Positions 32,712 to 41,276 of a stretch of DNA of 64,000 nucleotides are shown in pieces (within the stretch, counting starts at the first letter, position 1; the number at the start of each line of letters is the position of its first letter). The DNA comes from CAMEON01 sp045577755. Its GTDB lineage: Bacteria; Bacillota; Clostridia; Oscillospirales; CAG-272. The notes under the pieces are model-generated. The model had not been told where the DNA came from. It did not search any database and saw only the letters and a list, made by a program, of their open reading frames with translations. Both the position numbers and the translations under genes were made by a program. Location: contig JAZNJA010000090.1 in assembly GCA_045577755.1 (NCBI GenBank), forward strand, positions 1-64,000, written 5' to 3'.

Positions 32712-33380
32712 TCAAAGATACTTGTTTTTCTGCAGGCCCAGGGGGAACGCATTCGGCACCTTCCCTGCCACGGCGGGGTACAGCTCCTGTCTCACGGTGG
32801 TCATGACCACGGGAAGACCCGAAAGGCCGCTGACCTCCTCGGCGTAGGCCCCGGAGGCGAGGATATCCTCGGCGGTGGTCATGGCACCCAAGTTGGAGTT
32901 GTTGATCAACCCCGTGAAGCGGATGCCCCCCGCGAACTCGATCTCCCGCAGGACCTCCATGGTGGAGGCGGCGTCGCGGGTGAGAGGGCGGTAGCAGTTG
33001 ATGACCATGAGCATCTCATAGTCGTTCTCCAAAAGGATCTTGGGAGCCAGACGGCCCAGCACCAAAGCTCCGCGGTCATCGCCGCCGATATCCAGGACGG
33101 CGGTCATGGAGCGGTCGTCGGTGAGGGCGTACATCTCCTGGGGAAGGGCGGGGATATCCACGTTACTGTTGGCGTAGGCCGAGCAGATGAGGCGGATGCC
33201 CTGCTGTTCAAAGAAGGCCGCGCTGTCCTTGGTGCGGAAGTAGGGGTTGACGATATCCAGATCCGCCACGGTGACGGTGTCGCGGGACTTCTTCAGCTCG
33301 GCGGCGATGTTCACCGCCACGTTGGTCTTGCCGCTGCCGTAGTGGCCGCAGAGGATGGTCAAGCGTTTGAGGGGATACAT
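32712..33380 (-). CDS. P-loop ATPase of the MinD/CobB-like type, function unknown
   Basis: A 222-residue protein with a Walker A motif at its very start (LTILCGHYGSGKTNVAVN, residues about 7-24), a following VADLDIVNPYFRTKD and a Walker B-like TAVLDIGGDDRGALVLG. Two features decide the start: GGGAGG lies 7 bases before the ATG at 33380, while the ATG at 33395 overlaps the upstream stop without its own site. It sits between the acyl-CoA synthetase and the VOR genes in one transcript, so a role in assembly or activation of that pathway (for example Fe-S or cofactor loading) is possible but only inferred. Confidence 0.82.
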   Translation of the reverse strand: MYPLKRLTILCGHYGSGKTNVAVNIAAELKKSRDTVTVADLDIVNPYFRTKDSAAFFEQQGIRLICSAYANSNVDIPALPQEMYALTDDRSMTAVLDIGGDDRGALVLGRLAPKILLENDYEMLMVINCYRPLTRDAASTMEVLREIEFAGGIRFTGLINNSNLGAMTTAEDILASGAYAEEVSGLSGLPVVMTTVRQELYPAVAGKVPNAFPLGLQKNKYL

Positions 33381-33394
33381 GAGGTTGCCTCCCA

Positions 33395-35722
33395 TCACAG
33401 CTTATTGCGCTGGATCTTACCGCTGGTGGTCTTGGGCAGCTCGTCGCGGAAGACCACGATACGGGGATACTTGTAGGGGGCGGTGCGCTCCTTGACGTAG
33501 CGCTGGATCTCGCGCTTCAGCTCCTCGGTAGGCTCGGTTCCCTTCACCAGCACGATGGAGGCCTTGACCACCTGGCCGCGGACCTCGTCGGGCTCGGCGG
33601 AAACGCCGCACTCCAGGACGAAGGGCAGCTCCATGATGACAGACTCGATCTCAAAGGGCCCGATGCGGTAGCCCGAGGACTTGATGACGTCGTCCACGCG
33701 GCCAACGAACCAGTAGAAGCCGTCCTCGTCCTTCCAGGCGGTATCACCGGTATGGTAGTAGCCGTCGTGCCAGACCTCGGCGGTCTTGTCGGGAGCGTTG
33801 TAGTAGCCGGTGAACAGACCGCAGGGGGCGCCGTCAGCCACGCGGATGCAGATCTCGCCCGTCTCACCCACGGGAACGGGCTTACCGTCGGCATCCTGCA
33901 GTTCCACCTCGTAGATGGGGGCAGGCTTACCCATGGAGCCGATCTTGTGGGGGGCGCCGGTGAGGTTACCGATGATCATGGTGGACTCGGACTGACCGAA
34001 GCCCTCCAGGATCTGGAGTCCCGTGGCCTTCTCGAACTGGCGGTAGACCTCGGGGTTGAGGGCCTCGCCCGCGGTGGTCATGTGGCGCACCGAGGAGAGG
34101 TCGTACTTGGAGATATCCTCCTTCACCATCATGCGGAGCATGGTGGGAGGGGCGCAGAAGGTGGTGATCTGGTGCTTGGCGAACATAGGAAGAATATCCG
34201 CCGCGTCGAAGCGGTCGAAATCGTAGACGAAGGTGGCCGCCTCGCAAAGCCACTGTCCGTAGAGCTTACCCCACATGGACTTGGCCCAGCCCGTGTCGGA
34301 GATGGTCAAATGGAGACCGTCGGGATGGACGTTGTGCCAGTAGCGGGCGGTATGGAAGTGACCCAGGGGGTACTTGTGGTTGTGAGCCGCGATCTTGGGG
34401 TAGCCCGAGGTGCCCGAGGTGAAGAACATGAGGAGCAGATCGTCGCCGCAGGGGGAGTCCTCGGTGCGGTTGAAGTGGGAGGAGAACAGGGTGTACTCCT
34501 CGTCAAAGGTACGCCAGCCCTCTCGCTCGCCGTTCACAATGATCTTGTGCTTGAGGGTAGGACAATGCTCGGCGGCCAGATCCACCTGATGGGCGGTGTC
34601 GCCGTCGGCGGTGCAGAGGATAGCCGAGACACCCGCGGAGTTGAAGCGGTACTCGAAGTCATGCTCCTGGAGCTGGTTGGTAGCGGGGATGGCGATGGCA
34701 CCCAGCTTATTCAGACCCAGCATGGCGAACCAGAACTGGTAGTGGCGCTTCAGCACCAGCATGACGCGGTCGCCCTTCTTGATGCCCAGGGACTTGAAGT
34801 AGTTAGCGCACTGGGCGGAGGCCCGCTTCATGTCCTTGAAGGTGAAGCGACGCTCGGTGTGATCGCGGGAGACGTGGAGCATGGCCAGTTTCTCAGGATC
34901 CTTCTCGGCCACGGCGTCCACCAGGTCGAAGGCGAAGTTGAACTTATCGGTGTTCTTGAAGGTAATGGAGGTAGGCGTACCAAGAGCGTTCTCGGTGACG
35001 TCGATGAACTTACGCCAGACGCGGTCGCTCTGCTGGTCGCGGTGGACCGTGGTCTCCTTCTTGGTGGCGGGGACCGCCTCGGTGGGAGCCAACTCGGGAA
35101 TAGGCTCGCCCGTGGGGTTGAGGACGATGGCGTAGAACACGCAGTCCTGACCGCCCACGGCGATCATACCGTGAGGGGTATCGGAATCGTAGTAGATGGT
35201 ATCGCCCGCGCTGAGCACCTCGGTATGCTCGCCCACCTGGACCATGAGCTTACCCTCGATGACGATATCCAGCTCCTGCCCCGCGTGGGTGGTCAGCTCG
35301 ATGTCGCGGTGCTGGGCCTCCTCGGAGTAGGCGGAGCGCACGAACAGAGGCTCGGCAATACGGTTCTGGAAGGCGTAGGCCATGTTGTAGTACACCATGC
35401 CGTGGGCCTTGGCGATCTCCTGCCCCGCACCCGCGCGGGTGACGGTGTAGGACTTCAGCTTGGGGCTGTAGCCTTCAATAATTTCGGTGACGTTGACGTT
35501 CAGCGCCAGGGCGCAACGGTAGATGAACGCGAAGTTGAGGTCGCTCTGACCGCTCTCGCAGAGGAGGTACTCCTCCACCGACACGCCGGTCTTGGCGGCC
35601 ATCTGCTGGGGCTCCAGCCCCTCGATCTCACGGAGGGCGCGGATTCGACCCGCCATCTCCTTGATCTTAAAATCCAATCCGGACATGGAGGAGGGCTCCA
35701 TCGTTTTGGTTATCTGATCCAT
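33395..35722 (-). CDS. HTH-cupin-acyl-CoA synthetase fusion, copy 1
   Basis: The 775-residue protein has three parts. Residues about 15-75 are an XRE-type helix-turn-helix (AGRIRALREIEGLEPQQMAA, TGVSVEEYLLCESGQ). About 95-205 are a cupin (HAGQELDIVIEGKLMVQVGE, GDTIYYDSDTPHGMIAV). About 235-775 are an AMP-forming synthetase of the medium-chain (MACS) type: FFTSGTSGYPKIAAHNH, YYHTGDTAWKDEDGFYWFVG, SSGYRIGPFEIESVI and the C-terminal TTSGKIQRNKL lysine. MACS enzymes activate short, branched or aromatic acids. The regulator-like half may bind the same acid. GAAAGGATC precedes the ATG at 35722. It lies behind T-box 2 and heads the unit with ATPase, VOR and perhaps ilvE. Confidence 0.9.
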   Translation of the reverse strand: MDQITKTMEPSSMSGLDFKIKEMAGRIRALREIEGLEPQQMAAKTGVSVEEYLLCESGQSDLNFAFIYRCALALNVNVTEIIEGYSPKLKSYTVTRAGAGQEIAKAHGMVYYNMAYAFQNRIAEPLFVRSAYSEEAQHRDIELTTHAGQELDIVIEGKLMVQVGEHTEVLSAGDTIYYDSDTPHGMIAVGGQDCVFYAIVLNPTGEPIPELAPTEAVPATKKETTVHRDQQSDRVWRKFIDVTENALGTPTSITFKNTDKFNFAFDLVDAVAEKDPEKLAMLHVSRDHTERRFTFKDMKRASAQCANYFKSLGIKKGDRVMLVLKRHYQFWFAMLGLNKLGAIAIPATNQLQEHDFEYRFNSAGVSAILCTADGDTAHQVDLAAEHCPTLKHKIIVNGEREGWRTFDEEYTLFSSHFNRTEDSPCGDDLLLMFFTSGTSGYPKIAAHNHKYPLGHFHTARYWHNVHPDGLHLTISDTGWAKSMWGKLYGQWLCEAATFVYDFDRFDAADILPMFAKHQITTFCAPPTMLRMMVKEDISKYDLSSVRHMTTAGEALNPEVYRQFEKATGLQILEGFGQSESTMIIGNLTGAPHKIGSMGKPAPIYEVELQDADGKPVPVGETGEICIRVADGAPCGLFTGYYNAPDKTAEVWHDGYYHTGDTAWKDEDGFYWFVGRVDDVIKSSGYRIGPFEIESVIMELPFVLECGVSAEPDEVRGQVVKASIVLVKGTEPTEELKREIQRYVKERTAPYKYPRIVVFRDELPKTTSGKIQRNKL

Positions 35723-35756
35723 GTTTGATCCTTTCTCGGGTGTCGCGAGGCGCACC

Positions 35757-36066
35757 AAAAGCAAAGCAAGCGCACCCGTCCCAAAGTTTCGTTACTTTGA
35801 GACGAGTGCGCATAAATCATTTATACAGCACCCGCGGTACCACTCAAATTGCGGAAAGCTCCGCCACTCAGTCGGGTCCATCAACCCGTAGACACTAACG
35901 CGGTCTGACTCGGAGCGGGTCTACTCTCACGGGATTTTTCCCACGGTGATTTCTTCCGCTCGGCTCGGGAGCTACAAATACCGCGACCGTGTCGGTAGCT
36001 TACACCAACCGCTACCTCTCTTTGGACCGTGCCGTGGCATCCTCTCCGTCAATGCCTTTGATACAG
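35757..36066 (-). ncRNA. T-box leader 2 of the acyl-CoA synthetase 1 / VOR unit
   Basis: On the minus strand: AGAGAG, a perfect GTAGC/GCTAC stem around GGTTGGTGTAA, the T-box core TTTGAGTGGTACCGCGGGTGC (core 35833-35844 on plus), and a terminator with a long stem (35770-35811) followed by TTGCTTTGCTTTT. The basal stem GGAG/CTCC encloses UUGUAG, so GUA (Val) or UUG (Leu) are candidate specifiers; UUU (Phe) directly upstream is another. With its promoter it explains most of the 456-base gap 35723-36178; the remaining 80 bases downstream of the synthetase 2 stop show no clear terminator. Confidence 0.92.
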
Positions 36067-36069
36067 ATA

Positions 36070-36098
36070 ATTATAACACAACTTTGTTTGTTTGTCAA
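36070..36098 (-). promoter_or_regulatory. Promoter of T-box leader 2
   Basis: Perfect TTGACA, 17 bases, perfect TATAAT on the minus strand. Confidence 0.88.
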
Positions 36099-36178
36099 TT
36101 ATTTTATTTGGGTAAAACCACGCAAAATTTCCTGTCATGACAAGTAATTTTTTGTAGTATTTCACACCTTCCCGCGGC

Positions 36179-38512
36179 TTACAGCTTGTTGCGCTGGATC
36201 TTGCCGCTGATGGTCTTGGGCAGCTCGTCGCGGAAGACCACGATACGGGGGTACTTGTAGGGAGCGGTGTTCTTCTTGACGTAGTTCTGGATCTCCTTCT
36301 TCAGCTCCTCGGTGGGCTCGGTACCCTTCACCAGGACGACGGAGGCCTTGACCACCTGGCCGCGGACCTCGTCGGGCTCGGCGGACACACCGCACTCCAG
36401 GACGTAGGGCAGCTCCATGATGACAGACTCGATCTCGAAGGGCCCGATGCGGTAGCCCGAGGACTTGATCACGTCGCCCACGCGGCCCACGTACCAGTAG
36501 AAGCCGTCCTCATCGCACCAAGCGGTGTCGCCGGTATGGTAGTAGCCGTCGTGGAGGACCTCGTCGGTCTTCTCCTGGTTGCGGTAGTAACCCAGGAAGA
36601 GGCCGCAGGGAGCCTTGTCGCCCACCTTGATGACGATCTCGCCCGTCTCGCCGTCGGGGACGGGGTTGCCGTCGGGATCCACCAGCATCATGTCGTACAG
36701 GGGCGAGGGCTTACCCATGGAGCCTACCTTGTGGGGATTGCCCATGAGGTTGGCGATGGACAGGGTAGTCTCGGTCTGGCCGAAGCCCTCCTTGATCTGG
36801 AGGCCCGTAGCCTTCTCGAACTGGCGGTAGACCTCGGGGTTGAGGGCCTCGCCCGCGGTGGTCATGTGGCGGACAGAGGAGAAATCGTACTTGGAGATGT
36901 CCTCCTTGATCATCATGCGGAGCATGGTGGGAGGCGCGCAGAAGGTGGTGATCTGGTACTTGGCAAACATGGGGAGGATCACCGAGGCGTCGAAGCGGTC
37001 GAAGTCGTAGGTGAAGACCGCGCCCTCGGCCAGCCACTGACCGTAGAGCTTGCCCCACAGAGCCTTGCCCCAGCCCGTATCCGAGATGGTGAAGTGGAGG
37101 CCGTCCTCGCTCACACCGTGCCAGTACTTGGCGGTGATGTAGTGGCCCAGAGCGTACTTGTAGCTGTGGGCGGCGATCTTGGGATAGCCCGTGGTGCCCG
37201 AGGTGAAGAACATGATCATGGGATCGTCACCGCAGGGGGTGTCGTCGCCGCGGTAGAAGTGAGCGGAATAGAGGGGGAACTCCTTGTCGAAGTTGCGCCA
37301 GCCCTCGCGGTCGCCGCCCACCAGGATCTTGGTCTTGAGGGAGGGAGACTCGACCTCGGCCAGCTCCACCTGACGGGCTACGTCACCGTCGGCGGTACAG
37401 ACGATGGCAGACACCTCGGCGGCGTTGAAGCGGTACTCCAGATCGTGCTTGACCAGCTGGTTGGTGGCGGGGATGGCGATGGCGCCCAGCTTATGGAGGC
37501 CCAGGATGGCGAACCAGAACTGGTAGTGGCGCTTGAGCACCAGCATGACGCGGTCGCCCTTTTGGATGCCCAGAGACTTGAAGTAGTTGGCGGCCTGGTT
37601 GGAGGCGCGCTTCATATCGTTGAAGGTAAAGCGGCGCTCCACCATGTCGCGGGAGATGTGGAGCATGGCCAGCTTGTTGGGATCCCGCTTGGCGAGGGCG
37701 TCCACCACGTCGAAGGCGAAGTTGAACCGATCCTCGTTCTTGAAGGTGATCTTCTGCAAAGCCCCGTTCTCGTCCACCACGGTGTCGATGAAGGGGGTGG
37801 TGACCGTCTCGGTGGCGGGGAGCGCCTCGGTATGGACCTGGCGCAGAGTCTCCTGCACCAGCTCGGCAGACAGGGCGCTCTCACCGGGGAGGACCACCGC
37901 CATGAAAAGGCAATCCTGGCCGTCCACGGCGATCATACCGTGGGGGGTGGAGGAATTGTAGTAGATGCTGTCGCCGGCCTCCAGGTACTCCACGTTGGAG
38001 CCGACCTGGACCTTCAGCTTGCCCTCCAGCACGAAGTCGAACTCCTGACCCGCGTGCTTGACGAGATGGATGGGCTTGTTCTGCAGCTCGGGGTCGTACT
38101 CGTAGCGGACGCGGTAGGGCTCGGCGATCTTCTTGCGGAAGAGGGGGGCCACCGACATGATGCTGATGCCCGCCTCCTTGGCGGTCTCCTGGCCCTCGCC
38201 CTTGCGGGTGACGGTGTAGGAGGACAGATGGGCGGAGCGACCCTCCAAGAGATCGGTAATACCAATGCCGAAGGCCTGGGCGCACTTGTGGATGAATGTG
38301 AAGGGGAAGTCCAGCTCTCCCGCCTCGTAGGCCACGTAAGCGGCGTTGCTGACCTCGGTCTTCTCGGCCATCTCGGCTACGGTGAAGCCGCAGATATCAC
38401 GCATCTCGCGGATACGGATCGCGACCTCCTGGAGCTTCGCCCGGTCGTTCGCTCGGGCATTGGCCGAAGCGGCGACCGTATCTACGGCATTCGTTCTTGT
38501 TTCTTTTGCCAT
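36179..38512 (-). CDS. HTH-cupin-acyl-CoA synthetase fusion, copy 2
   Basis: A 777-residue paralogue of the protein at 33395-35722 with the same three parts: XRE-like HTH (about 25-90, IRIREMRDICGFTVAEMAEK, NAAYVAYEAGELD), cupin (about 110-215, HAGQEFDFVLEGKLKVQVGS, GDSIYYNSSTPHGMIAV) and MACS-type synthetase (about 240-777, FFTSGTTGYPKIAAHSYK, YYHTGDTAWCDEDGFYWYVG, SSGYRIGPFEIESV, TISGKIQRNKL). The synthetase halves are nearly identical over long stretches while the HTH regions differ, which suggests a duplication followed by divergence of specificity or sensing. GGAGGACACTACC precedes the ATG. It is behind its own T-box 3. Confidence 0.9.
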   Translation of the reverse strand: MAKETRTNAVDTVAASANARANDRAKLQEVAIRIREMRDICGFTVAEMAEKTEVSNAAYVAYEAGELDFPFTFIHKCAQAFGIGITDLLEGRSAHLSSYTVTRKGEGQETAKEAGISIMSVAPLFRKKIAEPYRVRYEYDPELQNKPIHLVKHAGQEFDFVLEGKLKVQVGSNVEYLEAGDSIYYNSSTPHGMIAVDGQDCLFMAVVLPGESALSAELVQETLRQVHTEALPATETVTTPFIDTVVDENGALQKITFKNEDRFNFAFDVVDALAKRDPNKLAMLHISRDMVERRFTFNDMKRASNQAANYFKSLGIQKGDRVMLVLKRHYQFWFAILGLHKLGAIAIPATNQLVKHDLEYRFNAAEVSAIVCTADGDVARQVELAEVESPSLKTKILVGGDREGWRNFDKEFPLYSAHFYRGDDTPCGDDPMIMFFTSGTTGYPKIAAHSYKYALGHYITAKYWHGVSEDGLHFTISDTGWGKALWGKLYGQWLAEGAVFTYDFDRFDASVILPMFAKYQITTFCAPPTMLRMMIKEDISKYDFSSVRHMTTAGEALNPEVYRQFEKATGLQIKEGFGQTETTLSIANLMGNPHKVGSMGKPSPLYDMMLVDPDGNPVPDGETGEIVIKVGDKAPCGLFLGYYRNQEKTDEVLHDGYYHTGDTAWCDEDGFYWYVGRVGDVIKSSGYRIGPFEIESVIMELPYVLECGVSAEPDEVRGQVVKASVVLVKGTEPTEELKKEIQNYVKKNTAPYKYPRIVVFRDELPKTISGKIQRNKL

Positions 38513-38542
38513 GGTAGTGTCCTCCTTGGGATCGTTTACGAA

Positions 38543-38832
38543 TAAAAAAACACACCTGCCTCAAAACACTTTGAGACGGGTGCATAACACTCGCGGTACC
38601 ACTCAAATTGCGGAAAAGCTTCCGCCACTCTTCGGAATCCAATAATTCCTATGCTCTCACGCGGCATCCACGGGAGTCTCTACTTTCATCCATGGGACGG
38701 GTTCAAGTCCTCCGGCTCGGAAGGGATGGGTCTCTCAGGGGAATACCGTCTGCTCGCACCAACCGCCGACTCTCTGTACGCATCCGACCTTGACCGTCTT
38801 CGTCATAGCCTTTGTCTTTTTATTCGATTGCG
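38543..38832 (-). ncRNA. T-box leader 3 of acyl-CoA synthetase 2
   Basis: On the minus strand: AGAGAGTCGGC with the apical GGTTGGTGCGAGC, the T-box core TTTGAGTGGTACCGCGAGTG (38592-38603 on plus), and a terminator CACCCGTCTCAAA...TTTGAGGCAGGTG followed by TGTTTTTTTATT. A basal GGUC/GACC pairing would put CUG (Leu) in the specifier loop (CCCCUGAGA); UUC (Phe) a few bases upstream is the alternative. The leader and promoter account for most of the 477-base gap 38513-38989. Confidence 0.92.
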
Positions 38833-38835
38833 CGT

Positions 38836-38864
38836 ATTATAGCACAATTTCGTTGACTTGTCAA
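38836..38864 (-). promoter_or_regulatory. Promoter of T-box leader 3
   Basis: Perfect TTGACA, 17 bases, perfect TATAAT, preceded by TGTGC. Confidence 0.88.
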
Positions 38865-38936
38865 TAGGTTTGCGGAAATTTTCACGGCAAATTCCCGCAT
38901 TTTTTGAGGTTTTTCCCTTCCCTCCCGCCTCAAGGA

Positions 38937-38967
38937 AGAGCGCACCCCGCAAAAGCAGGGCGCGCGT
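38937..38967 (-). terminator. Possible terminator after the phosphodiester glycosidase gene
   Basis: GCGCGCCCTGC and GCGGGGTGCGC pair imperfectly on the minus strand; only TCTTCCTT follows, so the U-run is weak. Confidence 0.4.
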
Positions 38968-38989
38968 GAGATCGTATGGGAAAAGAGAC

Positions 38990-41188
38990 TCAATCCTTCC
39001 GCTTCCCGCAGGCCACGGCGGCGGCGATGGCGGTCAGCAGGACGCCCGCGGAGACGGTCACGGCCGAGCCGCAGCCGCTCTTGGGCGCCTCAGTCTCGGG
39101 AGCCTCGGTCTCGGGGGCCTCGGTGGGCATCTCGGTGGGAGCCTCGGTAGGCTCCTCCGTAGGCTCTTCGGTAGGCTCCTCGGTGGGACCCTCGGTAGGC
39201 TCCTCGGTAGGCTCCTCGGTGGGGGCCTCGGTCTCCTCTGTGTAGCGGGTCACCTTCTCGATAGTCAGGTAGTGGAGCAGCTTCTCGGCGTTGCCCGCGG
39301 CGGCCACGGCCACGTAGACGGTGAAGCTGTCGCCCTCCTCCTTGGAGAGGTCAACGGTCAAGCCCTCAAAGCGGCCCTTCTCGGCGGTGGGGAGCTTCAT
39401 GTTGCCCTCATTGGTGGCCTTGTCCAGGATGGCCTGCTCGGCATCGGTGAAGGTGCCGTCAGTACATTCGTACCAATGGAGCCTGTCAATAGACCAGTAG
39501 TGCTTGCTCTGACCGCCGTTGACCTGGGCCCAGCCCTTCAGGACCAGCTTGCCGTCCTCGGTGAGCATCAGCTCGGACAGAGTGGCGGGCCGGATGGCGG
39601 CGGCCTTCTGCTCGGCGGACCAGGAGGAGGTGTAGGCGGGATCGCGGCGGCCGATGAGGTCGGTGTAGTCCACGCCGTTGACGTTCTCCACCTGAGCCAT
39701 ATAGCCATAGGCGTAGGAGGGCTCCACCTTGAGGTCAGCGCCGTCGGTGTCGGGAGGCTCGGGAGCCGAGAGGCCGATGCCGGGGAGGGTATAGGTGGCG
39801 GCGGTCTCCAGGTTCTTGGGCTCGATGTCAACCCCCTTGTAGACGATTCCCATGCCATGGATAACGGCGCGGACGCTGTTGTTTCCGTCCACAGCCGAGG
39901 AGCGGCGGACGTAGTTACTGCCCGACAGGGTCACCATGGTGGTGGATCCGCCTCCGTCCATGAGGATGGCGGTGTACAGCCCCAGCTCCTTGCAGAGGGA
40001 GGGGAGGTCGGTCATCTTGCAGGCGTTGCGGGTGCCGTCCACGGTGGCGGTGGTGGCGATCATGACCACGGTGCCGTCCTTCTTCATGCCCAGGATGGTG
40101 CAGGGATAGTGGGTGTTGTTGCCGGGCTGGCCCGTGGCGTTGCCCTTCTGCATGAGGGTGAAGAAGCCCGCCATGGCCTCGGTGACGCCCGCCCAATCCG
40201 CCTTCTGGGAGGAGGTCATCATATCCGAGAGAACGTTGGGGGTCATGGTAACGGTGTCGCCCACCTTGAACTTGTCGGTGACGCGGTTGACGGCGCTGCC
40301 GCGGGCGGAGATGACCACGGTCTTTTCGGTGATGGCGGGGCGCTCGGCCTTGTCACCGCTCTTGAAGACGGCGACCACCTTACCCCGGGTCTCCTTGCCG
40401 ATGCGGAAGGCGGAGTCGGAGCACTCCAGATACACCTCGTAGGCGTCCTCAAAGGCGAAGGACTCGGTGCCGCAGCGCTGATTGTAGAGGATCACCGAAT
40501 TGGGGGCGGGGAGGCGGTTGATGCCGTTGGCCGTCACCGAGGTGTTGGTGGTGACGTTCTTCATGGCGATGGTGATGGTGGGCTGACCGATCATGGCGGT
40601 GCCGTCGGCCTTGATGGCGAAGACGGGACCGCGGGAGGCGCCGGTGCCTCGCTCCACGTTGTCGTTGCGGGCCAGGTTGTTCTCGTCGTCGATCTGGTGG
40701 GAGGCCCACAGCTCGCCCCCGATGATCATGGTACCGCGGGAGACGCTGACGTGCTTGACCGAGGGGCCGGTGGCCTTGACGCCGTCGCCGTCGTAGTCGG
40801 TGTGGTGGACGATCCAGGGATCGCCGTTGATGGCGGCGATGACGGTGCCGTCGCTGTGGGCCTTGTTGTAGGCCACGGCGTTACTACCCATGGTACCCTT
40901 GGTCCAGGTGTATTCACCGCCGTTGAGCACGGCCATAGTGAGCTTATCCGAGGGGATGAACTCGATGACGTTCAGAAGGCCGTCGGCGGCGGAGCTGTAC
41001 TTGGAGCCCTTGCTGAGCAGGTACTGGGTCAGGGCGATACCCGTGTCGGTGCCGTCGATCTGGATGGCCTGGGTGTCGGTCTTGACTGCCCCCGTCACGG
41101 CGGGCGCGGCGGAAACCGTCACGGCGCAAAGCCCCGCCAGCATGGAGAGGCAGAGGAAGAGAGAGAGGATCCTGACTGAAAGCTTCAT
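38990..41188 (-). CDS. Secreted phosphodiester glycosidase (NAGPA-like) protein with C-terminal anchor
   Basis: The 732-residue protein has a signal peptide (MKLSVRILSLFLCLSMLAGL, cleavage near VSAAP) and a phosphodiester glycosidase domain (about 100-435) showing VIAAINGDPWIVHHTDYDGD, SRGPVFAIKADGTAMIGQP, CTILGMKKDGTVVMIATT and the active-site-like AILMDGGGSTTMVTL. This family includes the enzyme that uncovers mannose-6-phosphate and bacterial proteins acting on wall or exopolysaccharide phosphodiesters. A repetitive TEEPTEEPTE linker follows, then KSGCGSAVT, a hydrophobic helix and GKRKD. The C-terminus resembles that of the protein at 16397-19078. It is probably cell-surface bound. GAAAGGAT precedes the ATG. 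Confidence 0.88.
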   Translation of the reverse strand: MKLSVRILSLFLCLSMLAGLCAVTVSAAPAVTGAVKTDTQAIQIDGTDTGIALTQYLLSKGSKYSSAADGLLNVIEFIPSDKLTMAVLNGGEYTWTKGTMGSNAVAYNKAHSDGTVIAAINGDPWIVHHTDYDGDGVKATGPSVKHVSVSRGTMIIGGELWASHQIDDENNLARNDNVERGTGASRGPVFAIKADGTAMIGQPTITIAMKNVTTNTSVTANGINRLPAPNSVILYNQRCGTESFAFEDAYEVYLECSDSAFRIGKETRGKVVAVFKSGDKAERPAITEKTVVISARGSAVNRVTDKFKVGDTVTMTPNVLSDMMTSSQKADWAGVTEAMAGFFTLMQKGNATGQPGNNTHYPCTILGMKKDGTVVMIATTATVDGTRNACKMTDLPSLCKELGLYTAILMDGGGSTTMVTLSGSNYVRRSSAVDGNNSVRAVIHGMGIVYKGVDIEPKNLETAATYTLPGIGLSAPEPPDTDGADLKVEPSYAYGYMAQVENVNGVDYTDLIGRRDPAYTSSWSAEQKAAAIRPATLSELMLTEDGKLVLKGWAQVNGGQSKHYWSIDRLHWYECTDGTFTDAEQAILDKATNEGNMKLPTAEKGRFEGLTVDLSKEEGDSFTVYVAVAAAGNAEKLLHYLTIEKVTRYTEETEAPTEEPTEEPTEGPTEEPTEEPTEEPTEAPTEMPTEAPETEAPETEAPKSGCGSAVTVSAGVLLTAIAAAVACGKRKD

Positions 41189-41219
41189 GAGCGTATCCTT
41201 TCTTGGTTGGGATGGTGAG

Positions 41220-41250
41220 ACCGCGCAAGTCGGAAAAGGGCTTGCGCGGT
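41220..41250. terminator. Inverted repeat after the oligopeptide transporter operon
   Basis: ACCGCGCAAG and CTTGCGCGGT form a perfect 10-bp stem 27 bases past the stop at 41277. On the minus strand no U-run follows, so termination is uncertain; it may be a transcript-protecting hairpin. Confidence 0.45.
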
Positions 41251-41276
41251 AACGATTTTTGGAATGAGTGAATGCT

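Noticed and set aside
38976..39245. Plus-strand Gly/Ser/Val repeat protein
   Set aside because: It is the antisense reading of the TEEPTEEP linker and C-terminal anchor of the phosphodiester glycosidase gene.
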